64,000 nucleotides of DNA. Origin: Uranotaenia lowii (taxonomy: Eukaryota > Arthropoda > Insecta > Diptera > Culicidae). The stretch is from NCBI RefSeq assembly GCF_029784155.1, contig NC_073692.1, positions 155,154,334 to 155,218,333 on the forward strand, in the 5' to 3' direction. The notes below the pieces were generated by a model. It ran no database searches, was not told the origin of the DNA, and saw nothing but the letters and a program-made list of their open reading frames with translations. This document shows positions 7,970-18,503 of the stretch, piece after piece; within the stretch, counting starts at the first letter, position 1; every line of letters begins with the position of its first letter. Position numbers and translations under genes: made by a program.

Positions 7970-10161
7970 GTTGAAACCGGCGCCCGCCTCGGTTAAACAT
8001 CGCGCGACTGAAGCAACCTGAGGTCGCGGCAGACTACGCGCAATCGGTCGAAGCAGCGCTGCCGGCAGAGGGCGAGCTTGACGAAGCCCCTCTCGAGGAC
8101 TGTTGGGATACCATCAAAACAGCCATCAACAGTGCTGCGGAGAACGTCATCGGTTATGTGGAGCGATCTCGACGGAACGACTGGTTCGACGAGGAGTGTA
8201 GGAGGGTGATGGACGAAGAAAATGCCGCGCGGGCGGCAGTAGTGCAAAGAGGCACCCGTCGAAATGTGGAAAATCACCGACAGCGGAAGAGGCAGCGAGT
8301 CCGACTTTTCCAGGAGAAAAAGCGCCGCCTGGAGGAAGAGGAGCTCCAGGAGCTGGAGCAGCTGCATCGTTCCCAAGAAACACGAAAGTTCTATCAGAAA
8401 CTCAACGCATCCCGCAAAGGCTTCGTGCCGCAAGCCGAAATGTGCCGGGATAAGGACGGGGGTATCCTGACGGACAATCGTGAGGTGATCAAAAGGTGGA
8501 AGCAGCACTTCGATGAACACCTGAACGGCGCACATGCAGGAGATCAAGACGGTGGGGGAAGGTACATCGCCGGCGTAGCCAACGACGAAGACGAGCCACT
8601 CCCAACGATGAGTGAAGTTAAGGAAGCCATTCGCCAGCTGAATAGAAACAAGTCGGCTGTGAATGATGGCATCGCAGCTGAACTCATCAAAATGGGCCCG
8701 GACAGGTTGGCCGATTGCCTACATCGGTTGATAATCCGGATCTGGGACATAGAACAGCTACCGGAGGAGTGGAAGGAGGGGGTAATATGCCCCATCTACA
8801 AGAAGGGCGACAAATTGGACTGTGAGAACTACCGAGCGATCACTGTCCTCAATGCCGCCTACAAAGTGTTGTCCCGAATCCTACTCCGCCGCCTAACGCC
8901 ACAAGCAAACAGATTCGTGGGAAGTCATCAGGCCGGCTTCATGGAGGGACGGTCAACGACGGACCAGATATTCACATTACGGCAAATCCTCCAAAAATGC
9001 CGGGAACACCAAGTCCCTACGCATCATCTATTCATCGACTTCAAAGCCGCATACGACACGATCGACCGTAACGAGCTATGGAAAATCATGGACGAGAACG
9101 GCTTTTCCGGGAAGCTGATCAGACTGATCAAGGCGACGATGGATGGAACGCAGTGCTGTGTGCGGATTTCGGGTGAATTGTCGAGTTCATTCGAATCGCG
9201 CAGGGGGCTTCGACAAGGTGATGGTCTATCCTGCATGATGTTCAACGTGGCGCTAGAAGGTGTTATTCGACGAGCGGTGGGCGAAATGCGGGGCACGATT
9301 TTCAACAGATCCAGTCAACTTATCTGCTTTGCCGATGACATTGATATAGTCGGCAGATCATCTGCGGCGGTGGAGGAGATCTACCGCAAACTGAAACGCG
9401 AAGCAAGAAGGATTGGGTTGATGATTAATACGTCCAAGACAAAGTACATGCTGGCCTGCGGATTTGAGACCGACCGAACCCGCTTGTCCAGTAATAACAA
9501 GGTCACGATCGACGGCGACGAGCTGGAGATAGTCGAAGACTTTGTCTATCTCGGCTCACTGGTGACCGCAGACAATGACACCAGCCGTGAGATCCGGAGG
9601 CGAATTATCAGCGGAAGTCGTGCCTACTATGGACTCCACAAGCAACTGCGGTCGAGAAGACTTAGCCCTCGCACGAAGTGTAACCTGTATATGACGCTCA
9701 TTAGACCGGTTGTTCTCTACGGGCACGAGACATGGATATTGCTCGAGGAGGACCTGCGTACACTCGGAGTATTCGAGCGACGAGTGCTAAGAACCATCTT
9801 TGGCGGCGTACAGGAGAACGGAGTGTGGAGGCGAAGGATGAACCACGAGCTCGCGCGCCTCTACGGCGAACCCAGTATCCAGAAGGTGGTGAAGGCTGGC
9901 CGGATACGCTGGGCGGGACATGTTGCGAGAATGCCGGACGACTGTCCTGCAAAACAGGTGTTCGCTACGAATCCGGTAGGAACAAGACGAGCGGGGGCGC
10001 AACGAGCGAGGTGGTTAGACCAAGTGGAGCGTGATCTGGCGAACGTGGGGTGCCCGAGAAATTGGAGAACGGTTGCTATGAACCGAGTGAATTTTAGGAA
10101 TTATGTTCGTCAAGTTATGTCGTGAGACGGAATACTATGTAAATAAAAAAAAAAAATAAAA
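7970..10161 (+). mobile_element. 5'-truncated RTE-like non-LTR retrotransposon
   Basis: A 2.2-kb insertion flanked by the exact 9-bp direct repeat TGGTCATAA (7961-7969 and 10162-10170) ends in an A-rich tail (about 10141-10161). The 5' end is truncated inside the coding region, so the endonuclease is missing while the reverse transcriptase frame remains open. Base composition is clearly more GC-rich than the flanks, as expected for a recent insertion. The RTE-like (JAM1-like) placement is from protein pattern recognition. Confidence 0.88.
7975..10125 (+). CDS. Reverse transcriptase of a truncated RTE-like retrotransposon (open frame, no native start)
   Basis: The frame is open for 717 codons after an upstream in-frame stop at 7972 and ends TGA at 10123-10125. 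There is no native ATG because the element is 5' truncated. Landmarks in order: linker with ARLKQPEVAADYAQ; NDWFDEECR; RKFYQKLNASRKGFVPQ; palm motifs including LFIDFKAAYDTIDR (about 9028-9070) and GLRQGDGLSCMMF; and the catalytic FADD at 9328-9339. The C-terminal region contains YLGSLVT, LIRPVVLYGHETW, and WAGHVARM with a trailing RW-D-V-D pattern typical of these mosquito and trematode RTs. In a full element the protein would start with an AP-type endonuclease. This copy could make RT if transcribed from a host promoter, but it is not an autonomous element. Confidence 0.88.
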   Translation, partial: NRRPPRLNIARLKQPEVAADYAQSVEAALPAEGELDEAPLEDCWDTIKTAINSAAENVIGYVERSRRNDWFDEECRRVMDEENAARAAVVQRGTRRNVENHRQRKRQRVRLFQEKKRRLEEEELQELEQLHRSQETRKFYQKLNASRKGFVPQAEMCRDKDGGILTDNREVIKRWKQHFDEHLNGAHAGDQDGGGRYIAGVANDEDEPLPTMSEVKEAIRQLNRNKSAVNDGIAAELIKMGPDRLADCLHRLIIRIWDIEQLPEEWKEGVICPIYKKGDKLDCENYRAITVLNAAYKVLSRILLRRLTPQANRFVGSHQAGFMEGRSTTDQIFTLRQILQKCREHQVPTHHLFIDFKAAYDTIDRNELWKIMDENGFSGKLIRLIKATMDGTQCCVRISGELSSSFESRRGLRQGDGLSCMMFNVALEGVIRRAVGEMRGTIFNRSSQLICFADDIDIVGRSSAAVEEIYRKLKREARRIGLMINTSKTKYMLACGFETDRTRLSSNNKVTIDGDELEIVEDFVYLGSLVTADNDTSREIRRRIISGSRAYYGLHKQLRSRRLSPRTKCNLYMTLIRPVVLYGHETWILLEEDLRTLGVFERRVLRTIFGGVQENGVWRRRMNHELARLYGEPSIQKVVKAGRIRWAGHVARMPDDCPAKQVFATNPVGTRRAGAQRARWLDQVERDLANVGCPRNWRTVAMNRVNFRNYVRQVMS

Positions 10162-10170
10162 TGGTCATAA

Positions 10171-10459
10171 TAAAACTGAAGATTTGTAGAAGAAATTTTG
10201 TTAATAGTCACATTATTCTGCGAGTTACGCAGTCTGAAATTGTACGTGTTTACATCAAATTTTGGAAGACAAAATTTATAATATTGATACATCAATGTTT
10301 CGAGTTATGCCATTACGAACTCACTATACCGATGGTTTAAAATCGACAAAACTATCCCTGAGCTATTTAAACGCCACAAAAAAAAACCTCAAATCAAGCT
10401 TAAAAGAAGTTTTTATTTATTTTATTTTGTAGTAGCAAAATATATAACTTACCAAAATC
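10171..10459. other. Intergenic DNA, nothing recognised
   Basis: AT-rich flank between the RTE-like target duplication and the degenerate ATCTGAAA tract. No protein-like frame. Confidence 0.4.
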
Positions 10460-11120
10460 AGTTCTCAGGCCTAAATCTAAAAAGTTGAAATCTAAGTATC
10501 TGAAATCTGAGAAACTTCATCCTGAGATCTGAGAGTATGAAATTTTAGGATCTGAAAATTGAAATCATAATCTAAATTCTGATAATCTTAGAATTTGAAA
10601 ACTGAAACCTGAATATCTGAAATATGGAAATCAGAGACGAATCTGAAAGGAAATCTGAATCTGAAATTTGCATCTTTGTAAATTGATTTTCGGCACATCG
10701 GTGGAAGTGTATATTCTTGGAGAAAGAATATCAGAAATGAAAATTGATGAAGATGGATAGAAAAGTTAGGAGAAAATTGACAGATGTTAAAAAGAACGAA
10801 AGAGCATTTTTACGAGGAAATTTTATTAACGTATACCATACTTTACCCCGCAAGATTTCATTATTTAGGAGCAGTAGGACCGGGATAGATATGGCACTAC
10901 CTAAACCTATACAATGAAATCTGGTTGGTCCGAAGTTTACATGTGGTGAACACGTATACTCCGGACGGGCCCGTCCGAAATCTGCATCTGAAAGTTGAAA
11001 TCTTAATCTGAAATCTGAAAATCTGTAACTGGAGAATCCGAAATTTGATATTCGGGAATCGTAATCTGAAAACTTATAATCTGCCATCTGGAAACTAAGA
11101 ATCTGATTCTGAGAATCCGC
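10460..11120. repeat. Degenerate short tandem repeat rich in ATCTGAAA
   Basis: Two blocks (about 10460-10690 and 10975-11120) consist of loosely repeated AATCTGAAA/AAATCTGAGA octamer-like words with many variants. The middle (about 10690-10975) is different AT-rich sequence, possibly an insertion. No gene is present. Confidence 0.65.
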
Positions 11121-11379
11121 GCTGCTCAGAATAAGGTTTGTGTAACTTATGGCTCGCTCTATGCTGGTTGAACGGGAGACACGCACCCATACTCACTCGA
11201 GATAGTTGGTAGACTGGCCCTCGCGAGAATACGGTTCACGACACGACACGACAGCTTAGCCGTCGTATATGGCATATCTCTGAATGGAATATCACCCGAG
11301 AGCGTGTCGCTCTCGCAACTATCGGCTTCACACCAACAAAGAACGAAAACAAGAAGCGCTGTTCCGAAAATCGCTCATA

Positions 11380-12985
11380 ATGCATAAAGTGAATATTCAG
11401 AACACTCTTCATGTTGGTCCTCCCGATCCTACGAAAATTCATAAGCGAACCTTCATAAAATGAACCTTCAGAACAGACTTCATATTGGTTCTCCCGATCC
11501 AACGATAATTCATATAGTGAACCTTCAGAACACTCTTCGTGTTGGTCCTCCCAATCCTACGAAAATTCATAAGTGAACCTTCAGCACCCTTTATATGTTG
11601 GTACTCCCGATCCAACGAAAATTCATAAGTGAACCTTCAGAACACTCTTCATGTTGGTCCTCCCGATCCAATGAAAATTCATAAGTGAACCATCAGAACA
11701 GACTTCATGTTGGTCCTCCCGATCCAACGAAAATTCATAAGTGAACCTTCAGAACAGACTACACGTTGGTCCTCCCGATTCAATGAAAATTCATAAGTAA
11801 ACCTTTAGAACAGACTTCATGTTGGTCCTCCCGATCCAACGAAAATTCATAAAGTGAACCTTCAGAATAGACTTCATGTTGGTCCTCCTGATCCAACGAA
11901 AATTCATAAGTAAACCTTCAGAACAGACTTCACGTTGGTCCTCCCGATTCAATGAAAATTCATAAGTAAACCTTCAGAACAGACTTCATGTTGGTCCTCC
12001 CGATCCAACGATAATTCATAAAGTGAACCTTCAAAACACTCTTCATGTTGGTCCTCCCGATCCAATGAAAATTCATAAGAAGCCTTCAGAACAGAATTCA
12101 TGTTAGTCCTCCCGATCCAACGAAAATTCATAAAATGAACCTTCAGAACAGACTTCATATTGGTTCTTCCGATCCAACGATAATTCATAAAGTGAACCTT
12201 CAGAACAGACTTCACGTTGGTCCTTCCGATCCAACGATTATTCATAAAGTGAACCTTCAAAACACTCTTCATGTTGGTCCTCCCGATCCAACGAAAATGC
12301 ATAAAGTGAACCATCAGAACAGACTTCATGTTTGTCCTCCCGATCCAACGAAAATTCATAAGTAAACCTTCAGAACAGACTTCATGTTGGTCCTCCCGAT
12401 CCAACGATAATTCATAAAATGAACTTTCAGAACAGACTTCATATTGGTTCTCCCGATCCAACGATGGTGAGTGAACCTTCAGAACAGACTTCATGTTGGT
12501 CCTCCCGATCCAATGAAAATTCATAAGTAAACCTTCAGAACAGACTTCATGTTAGTCCTCCCGATCCAACGAAAATTCATAAAGTGAACCTTCAGAACAG
12601 ACTTCATGTTGGTCCTCCCGATCCAACAAAAATTCATAAGTGAACCTTCAGAACAGACTTCATGTTGGTCCTCCCGATCCAACGAAAATTCATAAGTGAA
12701 CCATCAGAACAGACTTCATGTTGGTCCTCCCGATCCAACGAAAATTCATAAAATGAACCTTGAGAACAGACTTATATTGGTTCTCCCGATCCAACGAAAA
12801 TTCATAAAATGAACCTTCAGAACACTCTTCATGTTGGTCCTCCTGATCCAACGATAATTCATAAGTGAACCGTCAGAACACTCTTCATGTTGGTCCTCCT
12901 GATCCAACGATTATTATGTAGCAGACCTTCCGCCTGAACTTTTCCTGTTGGACCTCCCTTCTCAACGATTATTACCTAAGTTAAC
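11380..12985. repeat. 57-bp satellite array, about 28 copies
   Basis: The unit is 56-57 bp and contains GAACCTTCAGAACAGACTTC, then ATGTTGGTCCTCCCGATCCA and a link like ACGAAAATTCATAAAGT. Two monomer variants alternate irregularly: one with GAACAGACTTC and one with GAACACTCTTC. Because 57 is a multiple of 3, long spurious frames occur on the minus strand (a ~190-codon run at 11949-12524 repeating a 19-residue pattern). I do not regard these as genes. The last monomers (after about 12890) are strongly diverged. Confidence 0.93.
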
Positions 12986-13984
12986 TTTGGTGTTGTTAAA
13001 AATATTATAGTCACTTTCTGTCCCGTTCCTGCTTTTGAAATGTGGAATATCTTTGATTGTTACTTACCGGTTGCGTTCTGAACGACAGCAAGCAATGAAA
13101 TAAAGCATCTTTTATCGTTAAATGTTAAAAATCCTGACATTCCCTTGAGTAAATTGACAAATAAAATTCAAGGGATTCGGTTCAGTCTGGCTGAACAAAA
13201 TTTTAACAAATGCAAACGTTCTGCAACATGAGGTTTTGAGCCACGGGAACACTTTTTTATCATCTAATTTATCAGATATTAGTTCTTGAAGAGCCCGAGC
13301 ACTGTTTAGAATCGAAAAAAATCAACACACATAGGACTATTTCGCACAAAATCAGTTTTTATGACCAAAACATGTTTTTAAACTGGCTCTCAGTTCACTT
13401 TGGCGCAACGCATTTTTGCCATTTTCACTGTCTGAAACATTGAAATTTTCTAATAAAATCAGAGAAAATAGTAATAATATTCTGATTTATTTTTTGGATA
13501 GGTATCCGATCAGAAGAGGAAAACACTATTATATCATGATGAGATATTTTGATATTCAATTTTTTCCTATCAAAATGAGATGTAATTTAGCACTCGTAGG
13601 ATGTTAAAATATCTCAAATTATAACAAAAAGTCCATGCAAGCATAACCTTGATAGCATTATATCAAGATATATCTCAGAGTTTTAAACTACTGTGCGGGT
13701 CTGTGGGAGGTGCCCAGGCCCAACGTAATAAACGGAGAGCGAATATAAATGACATCATAAATGATCACATTTGGTGATCCTTCTAGGACCCAATTTTTGA
13801 CCAAACTGAGGTTATAAAAATAAATGAAATATTTGGGAAAAAAAAATTATAAATGAAACTTATTGAATTGATATTTTGAAATGAGAATTAAACCGAATTT
13901 GTATGTGGAATTGCGCGACAAGCAAAGAGTGTGTGTTGAACTGTAACCGTAACGTACTATAAAATTGTTAAAAGGACGTGCATG
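12986..13984. other. AT-rich spacer between two tandem arrays
   Basis: No protein-like frame beyond short chance runs. An ATATCTCA/AGATATATCTC motif cluster near 13600-13680 is the only local pattern. No element boundaries are visible. Confidence 0.4.
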
Positions 13985-14654
13985 ATGCGAATGCGATCTT
14001 GTATGCTGCGCTAACGCGAGTCAAAGTGCTGCGCCTAATGCGAACTTAAATGTTGCGCCTGTTGCGAGCCAAAGTGCTGCGCTTGATGCGAGTCGAAGAG
14101 CTGCGCCCGATGAGAACTGTGCTGCGCTTGATGCGAGCTCGAATGCTGCGCCTGATGCGATCTGGAATGCTACGCTTGATTTGAGCTCGAATGCTGCGCC
14201 TGATGCAAACCGAAGTGCTGCGTGCGCTTGATGCGAACTGGAATGCTGCGCTTGATGCGAGCTCGAATGCTGCGCTTGATGCAAGCTGGAATGCTGCGCT
14301 TGATGCGAGCCGAAGTGCTGCGCCCGATGCGAGCTTGAATGCTGCGCCTGTTGCGGGTCAAAGTGCTGCGCTTAAGTTCGCGAGCATGATTACTGAGCAT
14401 GCGAAGTGCCGGATGTGAGCTTTGCTGCAATCGATGTGGGCTAATGTGCTGGTTGCATCTGCGAGCTAGATCTACATAAGCTGCGCCTACTGCGAATTTC
14501 GAATGTTACGCCTGTGAACAGACTATGCTGAATCTAATGAAAGTTTGCGTAAACTAAATGGTCTCTTCTCAACGCGTACTTGAAACACTGCGCCTGCAAG
14601 TAGATTAGCAGTTCTTAATAAGAGGCTAAAATACTGAGCCTGTGAGCTACACCG
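13985..14654. repeat. 24-bp GC-rich tandem array, left part
   Basis: Monomers of 24 bp resemble TGCTGCGCTTGATGCGAGCT plus CGAA. They are well preserved at about 14030-14385 and decay rightward to 14650, where only GCGCCT/CTGAGCCTGTGAG words remain. The 24-bp period creates frames encoding ASSAA-like octapeptide repeats on both strands; these are by-products. The array resumes at 15421 after an insertion. Confidence 0.85.
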
Positions 14655-15418
14655 TACACTGAACCCAAATTCATTCTTAAAATACACATGATTTTTCACT
14701 TAAAAACAAGGATCCAGTGATTTTCTTCCATTCAAGTGCGACATTTACATTTTACTTGGCAGTCACTTAAATTTCAAGTAAATTCATCCACATTCACTTC
14801 AGTCGTCACTTGAATTAGAAGCGAGAAAAAATATTCCCCATGACTTAAATTTCAAGTGAATGTCGGGTTGTAATTGAGTTTATTTTCAGAGTTCAAAATG
14901 GCAAATTCTAAAGAGCAGCGTTTAAAGCTTATGCTGGATTTGGATTTTCCCAATTCTTTACTAGGCGATTTTTGTGGTTGTTTTATGTTAAACGTGATGT
15001 AAGAAAAAGTTATTTAAATGTGTTATCATGTTTCAGCTTGTGGGTTGGACTGGATAAATTTTCTGGTTTGCAGCAGGGAAGATTTAGAAGTCGCACTATC
15101 CACAGTAACCGATATGCCTTGGGATTACGATTGAATTTTCCAATCAATAAATTTATGGCGAAAGGGTAATGTAAGTATTTGAAATCGAAGTGGTGTTTCA
15201 TAAATGTTCTTTTATTTAAAAATGCGAGAGATAATTAACTTCAAACTTACTTAGAAATTCAGATAAATTTCACTCGAACGTCATAGTGTAATTCACTGGA
15301 CCGGTCACTTAAGTGAATTCACTTGACTCGAATCACTTAAAATTCAAATGAAATTACGTATGGACAGAACTTACTACAGATGTCACTTACTTTTTAAGTG
15401 AAAATTATTTTGCGTGTA
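14655..15418. mobile_element. MITE-like insertion with CACTTAA subterminal repeats, splitting the 24-bp array
   Basis: The left end reads TACACTGAACCCAAATTCAT and the right end, on the opposite strand, TACACGCAAAATAATTTTCA; both continue into CTTAAAAA. Many short CACTTAAAT/TTCAAGTGA words crowd both subterminal regions (14690-14870 and 15240-15400). The centre (14880-15170) is plain AT-rich sequence with a 65-codon open frame of no recognised family. GCGCCTG-type array words lie immediately on both sides, showing the array was interrupted. No clean target duplication is visible. Confidence 0.6.
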
Positions 15419-15420
15419 CA

Positions 15421-15980
15421 GCGCCTGGTACAACCTGCCTGTTGCGCTTTAAGCTATATGTAGAGACCTGCGAACTAATTGTGTTACGCTTTGGCAAATT
15501 TAATGTTTTGCGCCTGAAAGCTGATTGAGCAGTGCGCGTACTTGTAGGAAATTGTAATGTGTTACATGAGGTAAACTATGCTGCGTCACGTTACAAGCAA
15601 GTAAGCTGGGCTGCGCTAAATGTGAGGTAGACTTGTTGCACCTAAGGAAATTCAGTTTCGCTATGCACAAGCGAGAATGCATAAGCCTAAGCTCGACTTT
15701 ACAAAAAATATGAACACTAACGAATTGTCAAAATGCCTTTGAGAACAGCTTTAGAACATCTCTGCTCTCTATTAGCACTGTAAGCCAGTTTAGGCAAATT
15801 TAACTGCTGTTTGATTGTTTATGGTTACCTAAGATTGTACTTATCGAAATTTTGAAATGCAAATTGGCGATGAAGCAATGTGAGTTTCAAGGTTAGCTGC
15901 TGGTTAAAACATGAAATAATACGATTGAGCAAAGAACCTAAAGGCTAGTAAAAGGCTTATCATTATTATCATAAAAAATA
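15421..15980. repeat. Decayed continuation of the 24-bp array, then unassigned DNA
   Basis: GCGCCTGGTACAACCTGCCT and recurrent TTGCGC/TGCGCC/GCTGCG words continue the 24-bp array style to about 15640. The rest, to 15980, has no recognisable feature. Confidence 0.55.
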
Positions 15981-15983
15981 TAA

Positions 15984-16385
15984 GGCCGGAACAAATATCA
16001 AATCCTTCTTTTGTCACTCAGAGTTGGAACATCATGAGGGGGGGGAGGGGGGGGGGGGGCAATAAAAAATAATGTGAAAATTGGAATAAATTTCACGAAA
16101 GCTTGTATGCATCAAAGTTGCATACAATATCATTGCACAAAAACTAAAATCCATGTAATTTTTTATCTAAAAATTCAATAAAATCAAGAATACAAAAGGT
16201 GAAATAACTTCCATATTTCAAAATTTGTTTTTTTCGTCTTGTTATCTTTTGGTTTCTTGAATTTTTTTTTCGAAATTTACATTAAATACTTCAAACTTTA
16301 TTTATTTCCCCCTTCGGGTTTCTGGAAATTTTGAAGGGGGCGGGGGGGGGCTTGACAAAAGAAGAAATTGATATTTGTTCCAGCC
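15984..16385. mobile_element. PIF/Harbinger-type MITE, copy 2
   Basis: 402 bp flanked by an exact TAA duplication (15981-15983, 16386-16388). The ends GGCCGGAACAAAT and (opposite strand) GGCTGGAACAAAT continue to CTTCTTTTGTC. Internal G-rich tracts at 16038-16060 and 16335-16350 match copies 1 and 3. No coding capacity. Confidence 0.82.
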
Positions 16386-16388
16386 TAA

Positions 16389-16750
16389 TATCAAAAGTTA
16401 ATGCAGGACGCTACAAGCATAAGCTGGCTGCAGTTAAATTTAAAAAAAAAATAATATTTTGGGCTATTTTTTTGTATCTTCATTACTTCTGAGAGGAGGT
16501 CATTACTCATCATCGTTGATGCATAGCTGATACAACGGGTCTTGCCCGTACCTACCTGTCGAACAAGTGACTGAACCTTCAACTTGGCGTTATGTGGTTA
16601 ACACAACTACCAAAAATGCAGAAATATGAGTCTTGCATGCAAGCTTGTATACAATTGTTGTCTTATACGCATTCACTTATATGCAATGTTACACTACCTC
16701 CTGACTTGTATTCAAACTTTCATGTGTTGTTTCCAACTTGAATAATTCCT
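16389..16750. other. Unassigned sequence, possibly SINE 3' body
   Basis: No gene. If the split tRNA-like sequence at 16760-17240 is a SINE head on the minus strand, this segment would be its body. A palindromic CGGGTCTTGCCCG word is at about 16536-16548. No clear tail or target duplication was found. Confidence 0.3.
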
Positions 16751-16759
16751 GAAAAGTTT

Positions 16760-17240
16760 GGGTACCTGCCAGGAGATTCGAACCTCGACCTGCAGGCAAG
16801 GTTGCCGACAGAAAAATCTGTATTATCACAGCATTAAGAGCAAAATTTCGTCACAAAGTCTGTGTCACAGATCACAGAATTTTTAAAATTTTCACAGAAT
16901 TCACCGATTTTCTACATTTTGTACAGATTTCCAAAATTTTATATATTCTAATTTCACTTTCCACTTTTTATTTCTGACTCTAATTCATGAAAATATGGAA
17001 ACTAGTTAATGTAAATTTTTTTTTTCTATTTAAACCGTAAGTAGTTTCCAATTTGTTGATGTTTCACATGATTTTCCAGTGAACTTCATAGAAATAGGAT
17101 CACAGAAAACCGTCACAGAATTTTAGGTTCAAATCCCAGAATTCGAATAGTTTTTGTCGAAAACACAGAATTTTTTTCGGCAACCTTGCCTGCAGGTTGA
17201 GAGGCGCGCACTCTGCCACAGAACCATGCCTGGTGCATTG
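16760..17240 (-). other. tRNA-like sequence interrupted by a hAT-type MITE
   Basis: Removing the MITE at 16797-17188 and one copy of its 8-bp duplication joins, on the minus strand, an A-box-like GTGGCAGAGTGCGCGC to a B-box-like GAGGTTCGAATCTCC. These are spaced as in a tRNA gene or SINE head. The acceptor and T-arm pairings are imperfect, so a pseudo-tRNA or SINE head is more likely than a functional tRNA. Confidence 0.5.
16797..17188. mobile_element. hAT-type MITE with CAAGGTTGCCGA termini
   Basis: The element begins CAAGGTTGCCGA and ends TCGGCAACCTTG, flanked by the exact 8-bp duplication CCTGCAGG (16789-16796 and 17189-17196). Termini starting CA and ending TG with an 8-bp duplication are characteristic of the hAT superfamily. 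The interior is rich in TCACAGAA/CACAGAATTT words on both sides and has no transposase. A related, much larger copy with the same termini is at 53577-56225. Confidence 0.83.
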
Positions 17241-17920
17241 GAATGAGACCTTCAAACTTCCAACAAAAGTTTTCGAAGCATTTGCTTGCCCGGCAGAATA
17301 AAAAACAATTGATTGTATCAAAAAAGATATAATCTTTGTTTTGAAACGACCAAAACGCAGATTTTGATATCAGAGCTATATCAGAATAAGTTAATAATAC
17401 CTCGTTGAGGTGGGTTCGTGTAACAGTTTTGATATGCTCTTCTGATCGGGTATCTTCCACTTTATAGTAGGTAGTTGATACGTGCTGAACCAAAATTTTG
17501 TACCTATGCGATGATATGCTTCTAAATAAAATTCTACTCGCCCATTTTCACCATCTTTCATTTCTTCTAACTTTCTATCCGTCTGTAAAATTTAATAATC
17601 TTGAAATAATCTTACTGAATAGATAAGAATTCCTTATATCAATCTGAAGTCAGAAAGCGATATAACAGTATTGAATTTAAATCTTCTATATTTGGTTCTG
17701 TAATGTAATTCTCAATGTGAAATATTTCAGTTCAGAAGTTTTTTGCTGATAGGTGCTGTCAAAATTTCGTTTAAATTTAAAGTCAGTAGTATTGTAGTTG
17801 ATGTTTGAAATTTATTTTTATGTAAAGTTTCAAAATTTTCTATTTTAAAAAGTGGAGTACAATAATTTAAAACATGGAATGCCGTATTAAATCGAAATGA
17901 TTTCCAGTTAGTATAAATGT
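17241..17920. other. Spacer downstream of OHCU decarboxylase, nothing recognised
   Basis: AT-rich, no protein-like frame. It contains the 3' flank and presumed 3' UTR of the minus-strand OHCU decarboxylase gene. Confidence 0.4.
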
Positions 17921-18503
17921 CTATAACTTATTAACTAACTCAAGAATTCGCAACCGACAAATTTTTTTCACCTCCCCGATTGCGATCTCCAATTCCACTG
18001 CCGGTCCATTGCTCATCCTTTCGGTGACTCCCTTGAGGATGGCATCGAATTTAGAGGCTTCTCGTACACAAATCACGAACGGAAATTCAAACTTTCGCTT
18101 GTACCTACGATTGAAGGATGTTTAATAAACAAGATATATATTGTTTAAAATCTAATTCAATTACTGCTCATTCAAATCCGTTAGCCGTTGCTTATCCTCC
18201 GGTGTGAGTTTATCCAAACCAACGGATGCTTGCTCGTAGCTGGATTCCTCTGTTAGTTGATGGGTGTCCAGCAGTTTACCTGCCAAATCGGGATGCAACC
18301 GAAGGATGCGAAGCTTGTTTTCATCGCTCAGCCTTTGCAGGTAATTTTCGAACAGGTAGATCATTGTGTCGAAATTCTTGAAGGGCAACATTGCCGAGCA
18401 AAAAATAGCCGCCTCGGGCCAACACTCGACGACATTTTCGAAAACCTTGTGAAATTCCGTCGGGCTGAGCGCGTTCAGCTGCTCCAGAGTCAGTTTGGTA
18501 CGC
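17921..18503 (-). CDS. OHCU decarboxylase (2-oxo-4-hydroxy-4-carboxy-5-ureidoimidazoline decarboxylase), first exon not located
   Basis: This enzyme stereospecifically decarboxylates OHCU to S-allantoin after urate oxidase and HIU hydrolase, often in peroxisomes. In mosquitoes the urate pathway helps dispose of nitrogen. Two exons are clear on the minus strand: 18503-18165 and 18104-17921 (TAG at 17923-17921), joined across a 60-bp GT-AG intron (18164-18105). Family marks in order: TKLTLEQLNALSPTEF near the N-terminus; LRLHPDLAGK with the catalytic His of the HPDL motif; SSYEQASVGLDKLTP with the conserved Glu; and, across the junction, YKRKFEFPFVICVREAS. Typical members read KFGFPF, so Glu for Gly is unusual. 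The exon-2 acceptor (TTCTAG, 18509-18504) requires an upstream exon contributing two bases to a split codon. No fitting ATG exon was found close by, so about 5-10 N-terminal residues are missing here. Confidence 0.88.

Noticed and set aside
9701..10034. Frames antisense or out of frame to the RTE-like RT, and similar ones at 43139-45533
   Set aside because: Shadows of GC-rich retrotransposon coding sequence; no motifs of their own.
11949..12524. 191-codon minus-strand frame with WIGRTNMKSVLKVH repeats
   Set aside because: Arises from a 57-bp satellite whose period is divisible by 3; flanking monomers have stops.
11380..12985. CRISPR array
   Set aside because: Repeats are contiguous satellite monomers without unique spacers; the genome is eukaryotic.
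14021..14430. Overlapping Ala/Ser-rich frames on both strands
   Set aside because: By-products of a 24-bp tandem array.
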